Origin: an uncultured Salinicoccus sp. | GTDB taxonomy: Bacteria > Bacillota > Bacilli > Staphylococcales > Salinicoccaceae | Length of the DNA stretch: 64,000 nucleotides | NCBI GenBank assembly: GCA_947494965.1 | Contig: CANLWV010000006.1 | Location: 1-64,000, forward strand | Direction of reading: 5' to 3' | Shown here: positions 1-8,530 of the stretch, piece after piece | Position numbering within the stretch: the stretch's first letter is position 1 | Layout: each line of letters starts with the position of its first letter | Notes under the pieces: model-generated | Told to the model about the DNA's origin: nothing | Seen by the model: only the letters and a program-made list of their open reading frames with translations | Databases searched by the model: none | Program-made: the position numbers and the translations under genes

Positions 1-1
1 T

Positions 2-268
2 GTGTATACATCATATGCCTATCAGTCATATGTAATGGAAAATAATCTGGTGAGCAGCATGTCCAGACGCGGGAACTGTTGGGATAATGCGGTCATCGAA
101 TCGTTCCATTCTAACCTGAAGTCTGAAGCGTTTATATACACCAGATTCAATTCACTCAGTAATGTTGAGACGATTTCACGTGTGAATCAATACTTAAAGT
201 ACTATAACGAAGAAAGAATACAAGAAAAATTAGGCTACCTTCCTCCAATTCATTTTGGAGGAAGGTAG
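2..268 (+). CDS. IS3-family transposase (OrfB, DDE integrase core), 3' fragment
   Basis: This is the C-terminal end of an IS3-type transposase whose start lies left of the window, so the first in-frame GTG is not a real start. The motif SMSRRGNCWDNAVIESFHSN is the classic last part of the rve/DDE domain, with the catalytic Glu in the ESF segment. It is followed by the usual LK..A/YNEER..EKLGYLPP tail. The protein would normally cut and join the ends of its own insertion sequence. The stop codon falls inside a perfect inverted repeat (231-272), which is unusual. Whether the upstream part is intact cannot be seen here. Confidence 0.9.
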   Translation: MYTSYAYQSYVMENNLVSSMSRRGNCWDNAVIESFHSNLKSEAFIYTRFNSLSNVETISRVNQYLKYYNEERIQEKLGYLPPIHFGGR

Positions 269-272
269 CCTA
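231..272. repeat. Perfect 18-bp inverted repeat at transposase 3' end
   Basis: TAGGCTACCTTCCTCCAA (231-248), a 6-nt loop, then its exact reverse complement (255-272). The left arm encodes the LGYLPP segment of the transposase and the right arm carries its stop codon. No T-run follows, so it is not a plain intrinsic terminator. Confidence 0.9.
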
Positions 273-307
273 ATGAAGGTGTTTTATATGTGTCTCATAC
301 TGCTAGG

Positions 308-330
308 TCAGTCTAATAGGCTGATTTTTT
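308..330 (+). terminator. Putative terminator / IS right end
   Basis: TCAGTCT-AAT-AGGCTGA can pair over 7 bp with one G-U, followed by six T. It would stop transcription leaving the transposase. The sequence just before it (about 290-316, ending GGTCAGTCTA) also resembles the terminal inverted repeat of IS150-group elements, so the IS boundary may lie here. The left end is not in view to confirm it. Confidence 0.4.
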
Positions 331-676
331 ATTTGCTGGAAGTCTTAATGTTTCCAGCTTTCCGTTCCTGGTGCAATCTGAAGCGATATAAAGCCAAAAC
401 GGCCGTAGCGACTATCAGACTTTCTGCAACGGGGAGGAATGCACCGAAAAATGTCAATATGATGCATCCTAAAAACATGACGACGTAAATGATGGCATTT
501 TGCCACACCTTGACTTTACGTGCGAAACCGAGGTTATACACTAGAATCGACAGTATGAAGATGGTGATGAAAAGGTACCACATTCCACTCTCAGGGTTGG
601 AATCCAACCCGAACAACCTGCCGAAGAAAGTCAGGCGCTCTGTAACATTTACACTCATCAAATCAGGGAGATACAA
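329..676 (-). CDS. ylaH: YlaH-like membrane protein
   Basis: A 115-aa protein with two hydrophobic membrane segments, roughly residues 33-52 and 60-95, and a basic C-terminus (RFRLHQERKAG). The PESGMWYLFIT and VAESLIVA segments match the YlaH family, which also follows typA in Bacillus. Function is unknown. A TTG at 676 is preferred as start: the Shine-Dalgarno GGAGTGA overlaps the typA stop codon and sits 6 nt upstream, while the in-frame ATG at 658 has no good ribosome site. The gene is therefore probably translationally coupled to typA. Confidence 0.75.
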   Translation of the reverse strand: MYLPDLMSVNVTERLTFFGRLFGLDSNPESGMWYLFITIFILSILVYNLGFARKVKVWQNAIIYVVMFLGCIILTFFGAFLPVAESLIVATAVLALYRFRLHQERKAGNIKTSSK

Positions 677-682
677 TTAAAT

Positions 683-2524
683 TCACTCCGATTCAAGTTT
701 AATCTTTTCATGTTTTTGCGATTTTTCCCGCTCATTCTTGGCAAGTATGCTTTTTCTGAGGCGGATGGATTCCGGGGTCACTTCCACAAGCTCATCATCA
801 TTGATGTACTCGAGCGCTTCCTCCAGCGTCATCACTTTAGGTTTTTTCATGGTCGTGGTCTGCTCTTTTGTAGCGGAACGTATATTGTTCGCGGCTTTCA
901 CTTTGGTGATGTTGACAGTCAAATCGTTGTCCCGTGAGTTTTCGCCGACGATCATGCCTTCATAGACTTCAGTGCCTGGTTCCATAAAGTTAGTGCCACG
1001 GCTTTCCAGTTGTAGGATGGAATAAGTCGAAGCGGCTCCTTTATCGATGGATACGAGCACACCATTACGTCTACCGCCTATGCGTCCTTTGATGAGTGGA
1101 CGGTAATCCTCGAACGTATGGTTGAGGATGCCGTAGCCACGTGTCATGGACATGAACTCGGTACGGTATCCAATCAGACCACGTGCTGGTACAAGGAAAG
1201 TGACGCGGCTTTGGCCATTGCCTGTATTGACCATGTCCACCATTTCACCTTTTCTTTGGCCGAGTGATTCTATGATGCTGCCGGTATACTCTTCAGGCAC
1301 GTCGATCTGGACACGTTCAAACGGTTCACATTTGACGCCGTCCACCATTTTGACGATGACTTGTGGTTTCGAAACTTGCAGTTCGAACCCTTCACGGCGC
1401 ATGTTTTCGATAAGGATTGATAAGTGGAGTTCACCCCTGCCGGAAACTGTCCATGCATCCGGTTGATCAGTAGGCTCAACTTTCAGGGACACGTCCGTTT
1501 CGAGCTGCTCTTCCAATCTTTCCTCTATCTTACGCGCTGTAACATGCTTGCCTTCTTTGCCGGCGAATGGTGAGCTGTTGACTGAGAATGTCATCTGCAA
1601 GGTCGGTTCGTCGATGTGCAGAAGAGGCAATGCCTCCTGGTTGTCAATCGGTGTCACAGTCTCTCCGACGTTGATGTCCTCCATGCCGCTGACTGCTATC
1701 AGATCGCCTGCTTTGGCGCTCTCGATCTCGAGGCGCTGGAGTCCAAAGAAACCAAACAATTTGGTCACGCGGAAATTTTTGACCGTGCCATCATTCTTCA
1801 TGAGCGACACTTGCTGGCCAACTTTGATTTCCCCCCGGAACACACGTCCGATGCCGATTCTGCCGACATAATCGTTATAGTCGAGGAGTGCGACCTGGAA
1901 CTGTAGCGGTTCGTCGCTGTTATCTACAGGAGCTGGCACATATTCCAAGATCATATCGAATATGGACTGCATGTTCTCTTCCTGCTTATCCACCTCGAGG
2001 CTTGCCGTGCCGTTTATTGCGGAAGCATATGCCACTGGAAATTCGAGCTGTTCGTCGTTCGCGTCCAGTTCGATGAAAAGCTCAAGCACTTCATCGATGA
2101 CTGCTTCTGCGCGGGCTGTTTCCTTATCGATCTTGTTTACAACAACAAGTGGCTTAAGGTCTTGGTCCAATGCTTTCTTCAATACGAAACGCGTTTGTGG
2201 CATAGTACCTTCATAGGCATCCACCACCAGGATTACACCATCAACCATCTTCATGATCCTCTCAACTTCGCCACCGAAATCGGCGTGGCCAGGAGTATCA
2301 AGAATGTTGATGCGTTTATCTTTATAGTCAATTGCTGTATTTTTAGCGAGAATTGTTATTCCACGTTCCCGTTCAATATCATTGGAATCCATCGCGCGCT
2401 CGGCGACATGCTCATTCTCCCGGAATATGCCGGACTGCTTCAGCAGTTCGTCTACTAGTGTCGTTTTTCCGTGGTCAACGTGTGCAATGATTGCGATATT
2501 ACGGATATCTTCTCTTAAATTCAT
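683..2524 (-). CDS. typA: Translational GTPase TypA/BipA
   Basis: Ribosome-associated GTPase of the elongation-factor G family, involved in stress and low-temperature ribosome function. The G-domain motifs are clear: AHVDHGKTT (residues 14-22), [15 protein letters not shown] and NKID. EF-G-like domains follow, with the C-terminal domain specific to BipA ([13 protein letters not shown] onward). Length of about 613 aa is normal. The ATG at 2524 is favoured; a TTG one codon earlier is also possible, with AAGGGA upstream. It is divergent from ylaF and followed by ylaH, as in Bacillus ylaF-ylaG-ylaH. Confidence 0.97.
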   Translation of the reverse strand: MNLREDIRNIAIIAHVDHGKTTLVDELLKQSGIFRENEHVAERAMDSNDIERERGITILAKNTAIDYKDKRINILDTPGHADFGGEVERIMKMVDGVILVVDAYEGTMPQTRFVLKKALDQDLKPLVVVNKIDKETARAEAVIDEVLELFIELDANDEQLEFPVAYASAINGTASLEVDKQEENMQSIFDMILEYVPAPVDNSDEPLQFQVALLDYNDYVGRIGIGRVFRGEIKVGQQVSLMKNDGTVKNFRVTKLFGFFGLQRLEIESAKAGDLIAVSGMEDINVGETVTPIDNQEALPLLHIDEPTLQMTFSVNSSPFAGKEGKHVTARKIEERLEEQLETDVSLKVEPTDQPDAWTVSGRGELHLSILIENMRREGFELQVSKPQVIVKMVDGVKCEPFERVQIDVPEEYTGSIIESLGQRKGEMVDMVNTGNGQSRVTFLVPARGLIGYRTEFMSMTRGYGILNHTFEDYRPLIKGRIGGRRNGVLVSIDKGAASTYSILQLESRGTNFMEPGTEVYEGMIVGENSRDNDLTVNITKVKAANNIRSATKEQTTTMKKPKVMTLEEALEYINDDELVEVTPESIRLRKSILAKNEREKSQKHEKIKLESE

Positions 2525-2650
2525 CAAGTCTTTCCCTTCGTTTTTAAAATCGTTTTGTAGCTTTCATTTCATAACTTATTTATTATAACACGACATCGGT
2601 GTCCTTTTCCACTCCTTGACAAGCATTGGGTGTAATAAAATGTTGTCTTA

Positions 2651-2659
2651 TGCTATAAT
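2651..2659 (+). promoter_or_regulatory. Extended -10 promoter of ylaF
   Basis: TGC-TATAAT, an extended -10 element, lies 34 nt before the ylaF start. AAAGGA at 2679-2684 is the ribosome site. Confidence 0.55.
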
Positions 2660-2692
2660 ATTCATCAAATCCACTTCGAAAGGACCGTCAAA

Positions 2693-2884
2693 ATGGAACA
2701 AAAAAAATCAAAAGCCATATTCATGGTGCTGGCTGTGCTGGCTGTCCTGATGATGCTTGCCTTCTCTGCTTTTGTCGCCGAAGCGATGCCGCTCATGGCC
2801 ATATTATCCGTCGTACTGTTCATCGCGATATTCGGAATCGGTTTTACGCTGAAGAAGAAATATCGTGAAAACGGCTGGCTGTAG
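2693..2884 (+). CDS. ylaF: YlaF-like (DUF5325) small membrane protein
   Basis: A 63-aa protein made almost entirely of two membrane helices (about residues 9-29 and 33-51) with a basic end (LKKKYRENGWL). Size, topology and position next to typA match YlaF/DUF5325 of Bacillales, whose function is unknown. It has its own extended -10 promoter, an AAAGGA ribosome site and a downstream terminator. In Bacillus the gene is co-oriented with typA; here it is divergent. Confidence 0.65.
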   Translation: MEQKKSKAIFMVLAVLAVLMMLAFSAFVAEAMPLMAILSVVLFIAIFGIGFTLKKKYRENGWL

Positions 2885-2919
2885 GCTGCTGAATTTGATA
2901 TTTTGCACGACTCGTCCAA

Positions 2920-2966
2920 GGACAAATGGGGATTTACTGGAACTTCTTCCCCGTTTGTTCTTTTTT
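2920..2966 (+). terminator. Intrinsic terminator after ylaF
   Basis: GGACAAATGGGGA (2920-2932) pairs with TCCCCGTTTGTTC (2948-2960) with two G-U pairs, followed by TTTTTT. Confidence 0.75.
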
Positions 2967-2992
2967 GTATGGATTGTCTCTTTTTCTGTATT

Positions 2993-3021
2993 TTGACCCA
3001 ACGTCTGAAGTCACAGATAAT
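2993..3021 (+). promoter_or_regulatory. Promoter of NERD gene
   Basis: TTGACC, a 17-nt spacer and GATAAT, 29 nt upstream of the ATG at 3050. The AAGGAG ribosome site is at 3037-3042. Confidence 0.6.
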
Positions 3022-3049
3022 GACGGCACCACCATTAAGGAGTTGTGCC

Positions 3050-3607
3050 ATGAGGGAAAAACACGATCGCTTGAAAGTTTATGAGTTTTTGTACAACAGA
3101 GTGCCTTTTTCAGATGATGAGACAGCAGAATATCATTCCATGCAGAAGATGGAACACCTTGAGAGTGAATTCGAACGCCATCTTATGAACATCAACACAA
3201 AGAATATGTCCGTCCACTGGCATGCTGAAATGCACATCGGCAACTCGTTCGAAATCGTCAATGTCCTGATCACCACCGACTACTGCTATTACCTTTTTGT
3301 ACTGCATGATCTTAGCGGTCCGCACTACATTAATCAGTTCAATATACTATGTACTGCTGAACATGAAGCTGTAATCGACCTCAACCGCAGCCGCGCGATA
3401 TTCGAAATGTTCCGTGGGCAACTCATAGATGAAGGGCATTATCAGCGGCCGATCATTCTCAAATATGTGATGATGGATCCGAGTTTCAAAATTGAATCGG
3501 CACGTTCCGAACTGTTTTTGAAATTAAGTGAGCTCCCCCATTATCTGAAGACCATCGAACATTCCGCTGTGATCAGAAAAAAGAACCGTCACCCGGCCTC
3601 GCACTGA
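3050..3607 (+). CDS. NERD-like (nuclease-related domain) protein, N-terminal part of a split gene
   Basis: A 185-aa protein starting at ATG 3050, with AAGGAG 7 nt upstream. The segment GNSFEIVNVLITTDYCYYLF resembles the NERD domain core found in a staphylococcal protein encoded near suhB/typA. In those relatives the NERD domain continues into a zinc finger and a helix-turn-helix in one chain. Here that part is in the next frame (3634-3978). The residues expected for a PD-(D/E)xK-type site appear replaced (V for D, and V/H for the E-x-K pair), so nuclease activity is doubtful. The frame ends ten codons after an A-AAA-AAG heptamer. Family assignment is from memory of the pattern, not a search. 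Confidence 0.6.
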   Translation: MREKHDRLKVYEFLYNRVPFSDDETAEYHSMQKMEHLESEFERHLMNINTKNMSVHWHAEMHIGNSFEIVNVLITTDYCYYLFVLHDLSGPHYINQFNILCTAEHEAVIDLNRSRAIFEMFRGQLIDEGHYQRPIILKYVMMDPSFKIESARSELFLKLSELPHYLKTIEHSAVIRKKNRHPASH

Positions 3608-3629
3608 TTACAGGCGGTCGGGTGACGGT
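3577..3629 (+). other. Candidate -1 frameshift signal (slippery heptamer plus hairpin)
   Basis: A-AAA-AAG at 3577-3583 is in the correct phase (codons AGA AAA AAG). An 11-bp perfect stem follows, 3585-3595 (ACCGTCACCCG) with 3619-3629. A -1 slip enters the frame that encodes the zinc-finger part, giving a fusion of about 309 aa. The spacer before the stem is only 1 nt unless the stem base opens. Confidence 0.5.
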
Positions 3630-3633
3630 CAGA

Positions 3634-3978
3634 ATGATCCACTTCAACTTCAAAAGAGGCATCAAATGTCCATTCTGCCACAGTTTTGATTGGCAGACGA
3701 TAGGCGGCAATTTCGGACGATGCGATGCCTGTGGCAAAGTTGCCGGGATACAGGCGATAACAACCGAATACTTCAACCGCCTCCACATGATCTGCCCTGA
3801 TACACACTATAAACGCCGTGATATCATAGACCATCTCAAGCTCGAGTTGTCGGAATACACCCTCCAGAAGGTCATCCGACAGAACTTCACAAAATTGGAG
3901 GGGCATACCCGCATCTACCGCTTCTCCCCGTGCACAAGCCTGTGGCCAGCTATAAATGCTTCATCACTTGTAAAATAA
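3634..3978 (+). CDS. Zinc-finger/HTH C-terminal part of the split NERD gene
   Basis: Reads KRGIKCPFCHSFDW...RCDACGK, a four-cysteine zinc finger, followed by a helical segment (YKRRDIIDHLKLELSEYTLQ) and a KxxRIYRF-like end. This is the C-terminal module usual in Firmicutes NERD proteins. It lies one frame back from the upstream NERD region. Independent translation is possible from ATG 3634, with GGGTGA 8 nt upstream inside the hairpin, or from GTG 3622. Alternatively it is reached by frameshifting. The last 64 nt overlap the convergent end of suhB. An indel or base-calling error in the A-run is the main alternative. Confidence 0.5.
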   Translation: MIHFNFKRGIKCPFCHSFDWQTIGGNFGRCDACGKVAGIQAITTEYFNRLHMICPDTHYKRRDIIDHLKLELSEYTLQKVIRQNFTKLEGHTRIYRFSPCTSLWPAINASSLVK

Positions 3979-4733
3979 TCCGTAAGTTCCTTGTGGATCG
4001 CTTTATTGCCAGTCAGGATGCTATCCTTCCTCAAAATATCGATCTCTTCCCCGAGCAGGTTGGTCGTTCTGCCGCCAGCTTCATCGATGATGATCATACC
4101 TGCTGAATAATCCCAGGGATGCAGTCTGAAGAATACAGAGGCACTGAGGATACCGGTCGCGACATATGCCATTTCGAGGGCAGCGGAACCATATGATCGT
4201 GTACTCCTCGTTTGCTTCACTATTTTCTTAAATGCAGGCCCTATCTGATCTTTAATCACCCAATTGGCATTCATGCCGATGAGCGACCGGTCAAGCGTCG
4301 TATCCCGCATTTCATCAAGGCGGATATCATCTTTGAAAGCACCACTACCGATCCTTGCATGGTACAGCACCCCTTCCATGACATCCAAAATCAAGCCACA
4401 GTATGGTTCTCCGTCCACATAGACGCCGATGGAGACAGCGAAGTTCTGGAGCTGGTGCACAAAATTCAATGTACCGTCTATCGGATCAACGATCCACAGC
4501 ACGCCTGACATATCTTCAATATCTGTGCCATGCCCTTCCTCACCAATGATGCGGTGGTCCGGATAGCGTTCAAGTATCCGTTCATATATATATGTTTCTG
4601 TTTCCTTGTCGACATCCGTCACCAGGTCATGAGGGTTAAGCTTGGCATCAACCTTGAAATCCTCCTTCATACGGAGTTTGATGAAGTCCCCCGCTTCCCT
4701 GATCATACGCTGTCCGAATTCATATATTTCCAT
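3915..4733 (-). CDS. suhB: Inositol monophosphatase family protein
   Basis: A Mg2+-dependent phosphatase of the IMPase/FBPase fold, 272 aa. The metal-binding motifs are visible: EEGHG (about residue 67), WIVDPIDGTLNF (about 84-95) and the C-terminal HPWDYSAGMIIIDEAGG. The ATG at 4733 is chosen because GGGGTGG lies upstream and the family start is at this point; longer upstream reading would run into the promoter of the divergent yktB. Substrate (inositol phosphate, NADP or another sugar phosphate) cannot be told. The end overlaps convergently with the zinc-finger reading frame by 64 nt. Confidence 0.9.
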   Translation of the reverse strand: MEIYEFGQRMIREAGDFIKLRMKEDFKVDAKLNPHDLVTDVDKETETYIYERILERYPDHRIIGEEGHGTDIEDMSGVLWIVDPIDGTLNFVHQLQNFAVSIGVYVDGEPYCGLILDVMEGVLYHARIGSGAFKDDIRLDEMRDTTLDRSLIGMNANWVIKDQIGPAFKKIVKQTRSTRSYGSAALEMAYVATGILSASVFFRLHPWDYSAGMIIIDEAGGRTTNLLGEEIDILRKDSILTGNKAIHKELTDYFTSDEAFIAGHRLVHGEKR

Positions 4734-4755
4734 TGCATCCACCCCAAATGATTGA

Positions 4756-4785
4756 TTGACATTACCACTTATTCTATCATATAGA
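4756..4785 (+). promoter_or_regulatory. Promoter of yktB (DUF1054)
   Basis: Perfect TTGACA at 4756, an 18-nt spacer and TATAGA at 4780. AAAGGAG follows at 4795-4801. Confidence 0.6.
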
Positions 4786-4809
4786 TAATGATTTGAAAGG
4801 AGAAGCCAA

Positions 4810-5418
4810 ATGCCTAAGTACCATTTTACAAAGGAGGACTTCCGGGTTTTCGACATCGACGGTCTGGAGCCACGGATGGATGCCCTGAAAGAGACCATAC
4901 GCCCTAAACTTGAAAACCTCGGTGAATATTTCAGTGAATACCTCACCACTTTGACCGGAGATGAGCATTTCGCCCATGTTGCCAAGCACGCACGCCGGAA
5001 AGTGAACCCTCCAGACGATACATGGGTCAGCTTCAGCACCAATCCAAGAGGCTATAAAATGATGCCCCATTTCCAGATCGGCCTTTTTGGAGATCATGCA
5101 TTCTGCATGTACGGGGTCATATATGAGTCTCCTGAAAAACAGCGGGTTGCTGATAAATGGCTCGATATGATCGAGGAGATGCGCAGCATGCCGAACAATT
5201 ACGTAATCTCTTTGGATCATATGAAACCCGAAAAGACAGCCATCGATGAGATGAGTTATGATGACTTTGAATCTGCGCTCACCCGCCTGAAGGATGTAAA
5301 AAAAGGGGAATTCCTGATTGGGAAGATGTATCTGCCTTCGAACCCCGTTTTGGAGAACGATGATATATTCATAAAAGAACTGGAGACGGTCATGACTGAA
5401 CTGTTAAAGCTCTATTGA
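4810..5418 (+). CDS. yktB: DUF1054 / UPF0637 family protein (YktB-like)
   Basis: A 202-aa soluble protein that matches the DUF1054 (YktB) family over its whole length: FTKEDFRVFDIDGLEPRM at the start, HVAKHARRKVNPPDDTWVSF in the middle and HFQIGLF after it. The family is conserved in Firmicutes and of unknown biochemical role. Own promoter, AAAGGAG ribosome site 8 nt before the ATG, and a strong terminator after the stop make it a single-gene unit. S. aureus has the same gene beside suhB. Confidence 0.88.
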   Translation: MPKYHFTKEDFRVFDIDGLEPRMDALKETIRPKLENLGEYFSEYLTTLTGDEHFAHVAKHARRKVNPPDDTWVSFSTNPRGYKMMPHFQIGLFGDHAFCMYGVIYESPEKQRVADKWLDMIEEMRSMPNNYVISLDHMKPEKTAIDEMSYDDFESALTRLKDVKKGEFLIGKMYLPSNPVLENDDIFIKELETVMTELLKLY

Positions 5419-5430
5419 TGCAAATGAAGC

Positions 5431-5475
5431 ATTGGAAAAGCCTCGATACTTGTCATGTATCGAGGCTTTTCCAAT
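5431..5475. terminator. Bidirectional terminator between yktB and ilvA
   Basis: A perfect 19-bp stem (5431-5449 with 5457-5475) around a 7-nt loop. The stem carries TTTT/AAAA tracts near its ends, so it can serve both converging genes. Confidence 0.85.
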
Positions 5476-5485
5476 AGGCGGAACA

Positions 5486-6451
5486 TCAGGTCACCTGTAC
5501 TTTCAGCTGATCCGCCAAAGACTGTATACGGGCGATGTCGGCGATATCCACATTCCCCCCACTGACCACGAGCCCACAATGTTTGGAATCGATCGCATCA
5601 TTATGGGACAGCAGTCCGGCAAGTGCCGCACCCCCCGCCCCTTCGACCAGTGTCTTGCTGCGTTGGAGCATGGTCACTATAGCTGCAGCAATCTCTATCT
5701 CGCTTACAGTGATGATGTCGTCCACATAGCGGTTTATAAGAGGCAGCGTCTTTTGACCAGGCTGTTTGACTGCAATGCCTTCTGCAATCGTAGAGACATT
5801 TGAAAGCTTGTCCACTATGCCCTGGTGATAGGCAATGTGGGTGGCTGCAGCTGCTTCGGCCTGGACGCCTATCACTCTGATTCCTGGCTTCACGGATTTG
5901 GCTGCCACTGCTATGCCGCTGATCAGTCCACCCCCGCCGATCGGGACGATGAGCGTGTCGATCCTGTTCTCCTGCCTCAGCATTTCCAATGCGATCGTCC
6001 CCTGCCCGGCCATGATGTCGTAATCATCAAAGGGGTGCACATATGTCGCCCCACTTCTTTTCTGGTGCTCAAGCGATGCTTCATAAGCTTCCTGGAAACT
6101 CTCGCCCGTAAGTACAACGGAGGCACCGTACCCTTTCGTCGCCTGTATTTTCGCCTTCGGCGTACACTCTGACATGTATATGGTCGCTTCGACTCCAAGC
6201 TTATAAGCAGCCAATGCCAATCCTTGCGCATGATTCCCGGCCGAAGCAGTGATGACGCCTGCTGACAGTTGCTCCGGTGTCAGGCGCATCAATTTATAGC
6301 TTGCCCCCCTGAATTTGAAGGCCCCTGTCTTCTGTTCGTTCTCCATTTTGAAATATATATTTTTACCGGTCTGCTGATCCGTAGTGGCTGATGTCCGCAG
6401 TGGTGTCTTATGGACGGTAGGGCTCAGGTGTCTCCATGCATCGTGAACCAA
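5486..6451 (-). CDS. ilvA: Threonine dehydratase, short form without ACT domain
   Basis: PLP enzyme making 2-oxobutanoate from threonine, the first step to isoleucine. The PLP lysine motif KTGAFKFRGAS, the SAGNHAQG loop and the glycine loop VPIGGGGLISGI are present. Length of about 321 aa equals the catalytic domain only; the C-terminal allosteric ACT-like domain of biosynthetic IlvA is absent, as in TdcB. It is the last gene of the ilv-leu operon. The start is odd: the well-placed AGAGGAG (6484-6490) and ATG (6474) are one base out of frame, and the open frame begins only at TTG 6451 with a poor ribosome site. One more G in the GGGG run would give MGDFLTGGLVHDAW. Confidence 0.88.
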   Translation of the reverse strand: MVHDAWRHLSPTVHKTPLRTSATTDQQTGKNIYFKMENEQKTGAFKFRGASYKLMRLTPEQLSAGVITASAGNHAQGLALAAYKLGVEATIYMSECTPKAKIQATKGYGASVVLTGESFQEAYEASLEHQKRSGATYVHPFDDYDIMAGQGTIALEMLRQENRIDTLIVPIGGGGLISGIAVAAKSVKPGIRVIGVQAEAAAATHIAYHQGIVDKLSNVSTIAEGIAVKQPGQKTLPLINRYVDDIITVSEIEIAAAIVTMLQRSKTLVEGAGGAALAGLLSHNDAIDSKHCGLVVSGGNVDIADIARIQSLADQLKVQVT

Positions 6452-6513
6452 TCCGCCGGTTAGGAAATCCCCATGTAATCACACTCCTCTATTAATCTCA
6501 TTATATTTATCCC

Positions 6514-7092
6514 TCATGCTTCATGCCTCGCCTCGTATGCTTCTATTTTCTCTTCAAGGAGCAGCGTCAGTGCAATATCATCCCAACCATTCAAAAGTCT
6601 TTCCCGGTGGTGGGGGGGCAGGGCAAACCCCATCCGGCCTGTCTCCCATGTAACAATCTGCCGTTCCAGATCTATATCAAGATGGAGCCCTCCCCCTTCA
6701 GCACAAAGTATCCACTCCTTGACTTGACCCCGATCTGCTGTAATGAGGATGATGCCGTTCTTCAAGGCGTTACTGTAGAATATATCTGCAAAGCTCGGTG
6801 CAATGATGGCTTTAAAGCCATAGTCCTGCAGTGCCCAGGGTGCGTGTTCCCTTGATGATCCACACCCGAAGTTTTCTCCGGCTACAAGAATCGAAGCATC
6901 CCTGTAATCATCACTATCGAGTCCAAAACTTTCTCCATCATCATTCCCGAACCGCCAATTGTGGAAGACGAATTGGCCGAAGCCCGTACGTTCCACCCGC
7001 TTCAAGAATTGTTTTGGAATGATCTGGTCAGTATCGACATTATCACGATCAAGCGGAAACACTTTTCCACGATGTCTACGAACTGCTTCCAA
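6514..7092 (-). CDS. leuD: 3-isopropylmalate dehydratase small subunit
   Basis: Small (swivelling) subunit of isopropylmalate isomerase in leucine synthesis. [17 protein letters not shown] near the start and [17 protein letters not shown] in the middle are family signatures; 192 aa is normal. Translation starts at TTG 7092: AGGAGGG sits 7 nt upstream, inside the end of leuC, and the two genes overlap by 17 nt. It works as a heterodimer with LeuC. Confidence 0.95.
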   Translation of the reverse strand: MEAVRRHRGKVFPLDRDNVDTDQIIPKQFLKRVERTGFGQFVFHNWRFGNDDGESFGLDSDDYRDASILVAGENFGCGSSREHAPWALQDYGFKAIIAPSFADIFYSNALKNGIILITADRGQVKEWILCAEGGGLHLDIDLERQIVTWETGRMGFALPPHHRERLLNGWDDIALTLLLEEKIEAYEARHEA

Positions 7093-8512
7093 ACGATCCC
7101 TCCTGACTCAGTACTTTCTCCTGAAACTTCCGGACATCCGTAAATTTACCTTCAATTGCAGCGGCTGCCGCCATTTCGGGGCTGACAAGGTGTGTTCGTG
7201 CCCCGTTGCCCTGCCGTCCTTCAAAGTTCCGGTTTGATGTAGAGGCACACCGGCCGCCAGCTGGAACAACATCATCATTCATCGCCAGACACATGCTGCA
7301 GCCGGATTCACGCCATTCGAACCCTGCCTGCTTGAAGACTTCATCGATGCCGAGCTCCTCTGCCTGCAACTTCACTTTGAATGAACCGGGGACCACAATG
7401 GCACGTACTCCGTCTTTTACTCTATGCCCTTTGATGATATCTGCTGCACTTTCAAGGTCGGACAGCCTCGAATTGGTACAAGAACCGATGAACACATGAT
7501 CAACTTCAATAGCAGTGATCGGCTGCCCCTCCCGGAGCCCCATATACTGGAGCGCCCTTTTGACTTCATCCCGGTTCTCCACTGCGTCAAGCAATGGGGT
7601 GTTTCCGCTGATCGGTACGGTCATGCCGGGGTTCGTCCCCCATGACACTTGCGGTTCCACTTCCTGTGCATCAATTTCAAGGGTGACATCGTACTCGGCA
7701 TCAGCATCCGTCGCAAACGCCAGCCACTCGGCGGCCTTTTCTTCAAACGCCTCTCCTTGCGGCACATGACGGCGTCCCCTCAAGAATTCTACCGTCTTTT
7801 CATCTGGACTGATCAATCCGGCGCGGGCGCCACCCTCGATCGACATGTTGCATACCGTCATCCTGCCCTCCATCGAAAGTTCGCGGATGGCTTCACCTGT
7901 ATATTCTATGACATACCCTGTACCAAATTTGACACCGAATTTCGAGATGATTGCCAGTATCAGGTCTTTTGCGGTGACCCCTTTGGCCAGCTCACCACCC
8001 ACTTTGACGTTCATGGTTTTTGGCCGCTCCTGCATCAGCGTCTGGGTGGCAAGGACATGTTCGACTTCACTTGTGCCGATACCGAAGGCAAGTGCCCCGA
8101 ATGCGCCATGGGTCGATGTATGGCTGTCTCCACAGACGATTGTGCGACCTGGTTGGGTCAAGCCGAGCTGTGGCCCTATGACATGGACGATTCCCTGATC
8201 CGGATGATCCATATCTGCCAGAGTGATGCCAAACTCCTCGCAATTGTGTTGCAGCGTCTCCATCTGTACCTTGGCGACTTCATCCTTCATCACCGTCCTG
8301 TTTTGGGTCGGGACGTTATGGTCCATGGTCGCATAGGTCAAATCCGGGCGCCGGACCTTCCGGTTGTTGAGCCTGAGCCCTTCAAACGCCTGGGGGGATG
8401 TCACTTCATGAATGAGATGCTGATCGATGTATATCAGATCCGGCTTATTTTCCTGCTGATGCACTATATGTGATTCCCAAACTTTCTCAATTACCGTTTT
8501 TCCTTTTTCCAT
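7076..8512 (-). CDS. leuC: 3-isopropylmalate dehydratase large subunit
   Basis: Aconitase-family [4Fe-4S] enzyme that isomerises 2- to 3-isopropylmalate. The cluster cysteines are seen in FIGSCTNSR and [10 protein letters not shown], and the early [14 protein letters not shown] motif is intact. Length 478 aa is normal. ATG 8512 has AAAGGTG upstream. It overlaps leuD and follows leuB by 18 nt. Confidence 0.97.
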   Translation of the reverse strand: MEKGKTVIEKVWESHIVHQQENKPDLIYIDQHLIHEVTSPQAFEGLRLNNRKVRRPDLTYATMDHNVPTQNRTVMKDEVAKVQMETLQHNCEEFGITLADMDHPDQGIVHVIGPQLGLTQPGRTIVCGDSHTSTHGAFGALAFGIGTSEVEHVLATQTLMQERPKTMNVKVGGELAKGVTAKDLILAIISKFGVKFGTGYVIEYTGEAIRELSMEGRMTVCNMSIEGGARAGLISPDEKTVEFLRGRRHVPQGEAFEEKAAEWLAFATDADAEYDVTLEIDAQEVEPQVSWGTNPGMTVPISGNTPLLDAVENRDEVKRALQYMGLREGQPITAIEVDHVFIGSCTNSRLSDLESAADIIKGHRVKDGVRAIVVPGSFKVKLQAEELGIDEVFKQAGFEWRESGCSMCLAMNDDVVPAGGRCASTSNRNFEGRQGNGARTHLVSPEMAAAAAIEGKFTDVRKFQEKVLSQEGSFGSSS

Positions 8513-8530
8513 GACCTACACACCTTTTCA

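Noticed and set aside
7649-8473. Open frame antisense to leuC (274 codons)
   Set aside because: Shadow frame of a strongly conserved gene; product has no recognisable pattern.
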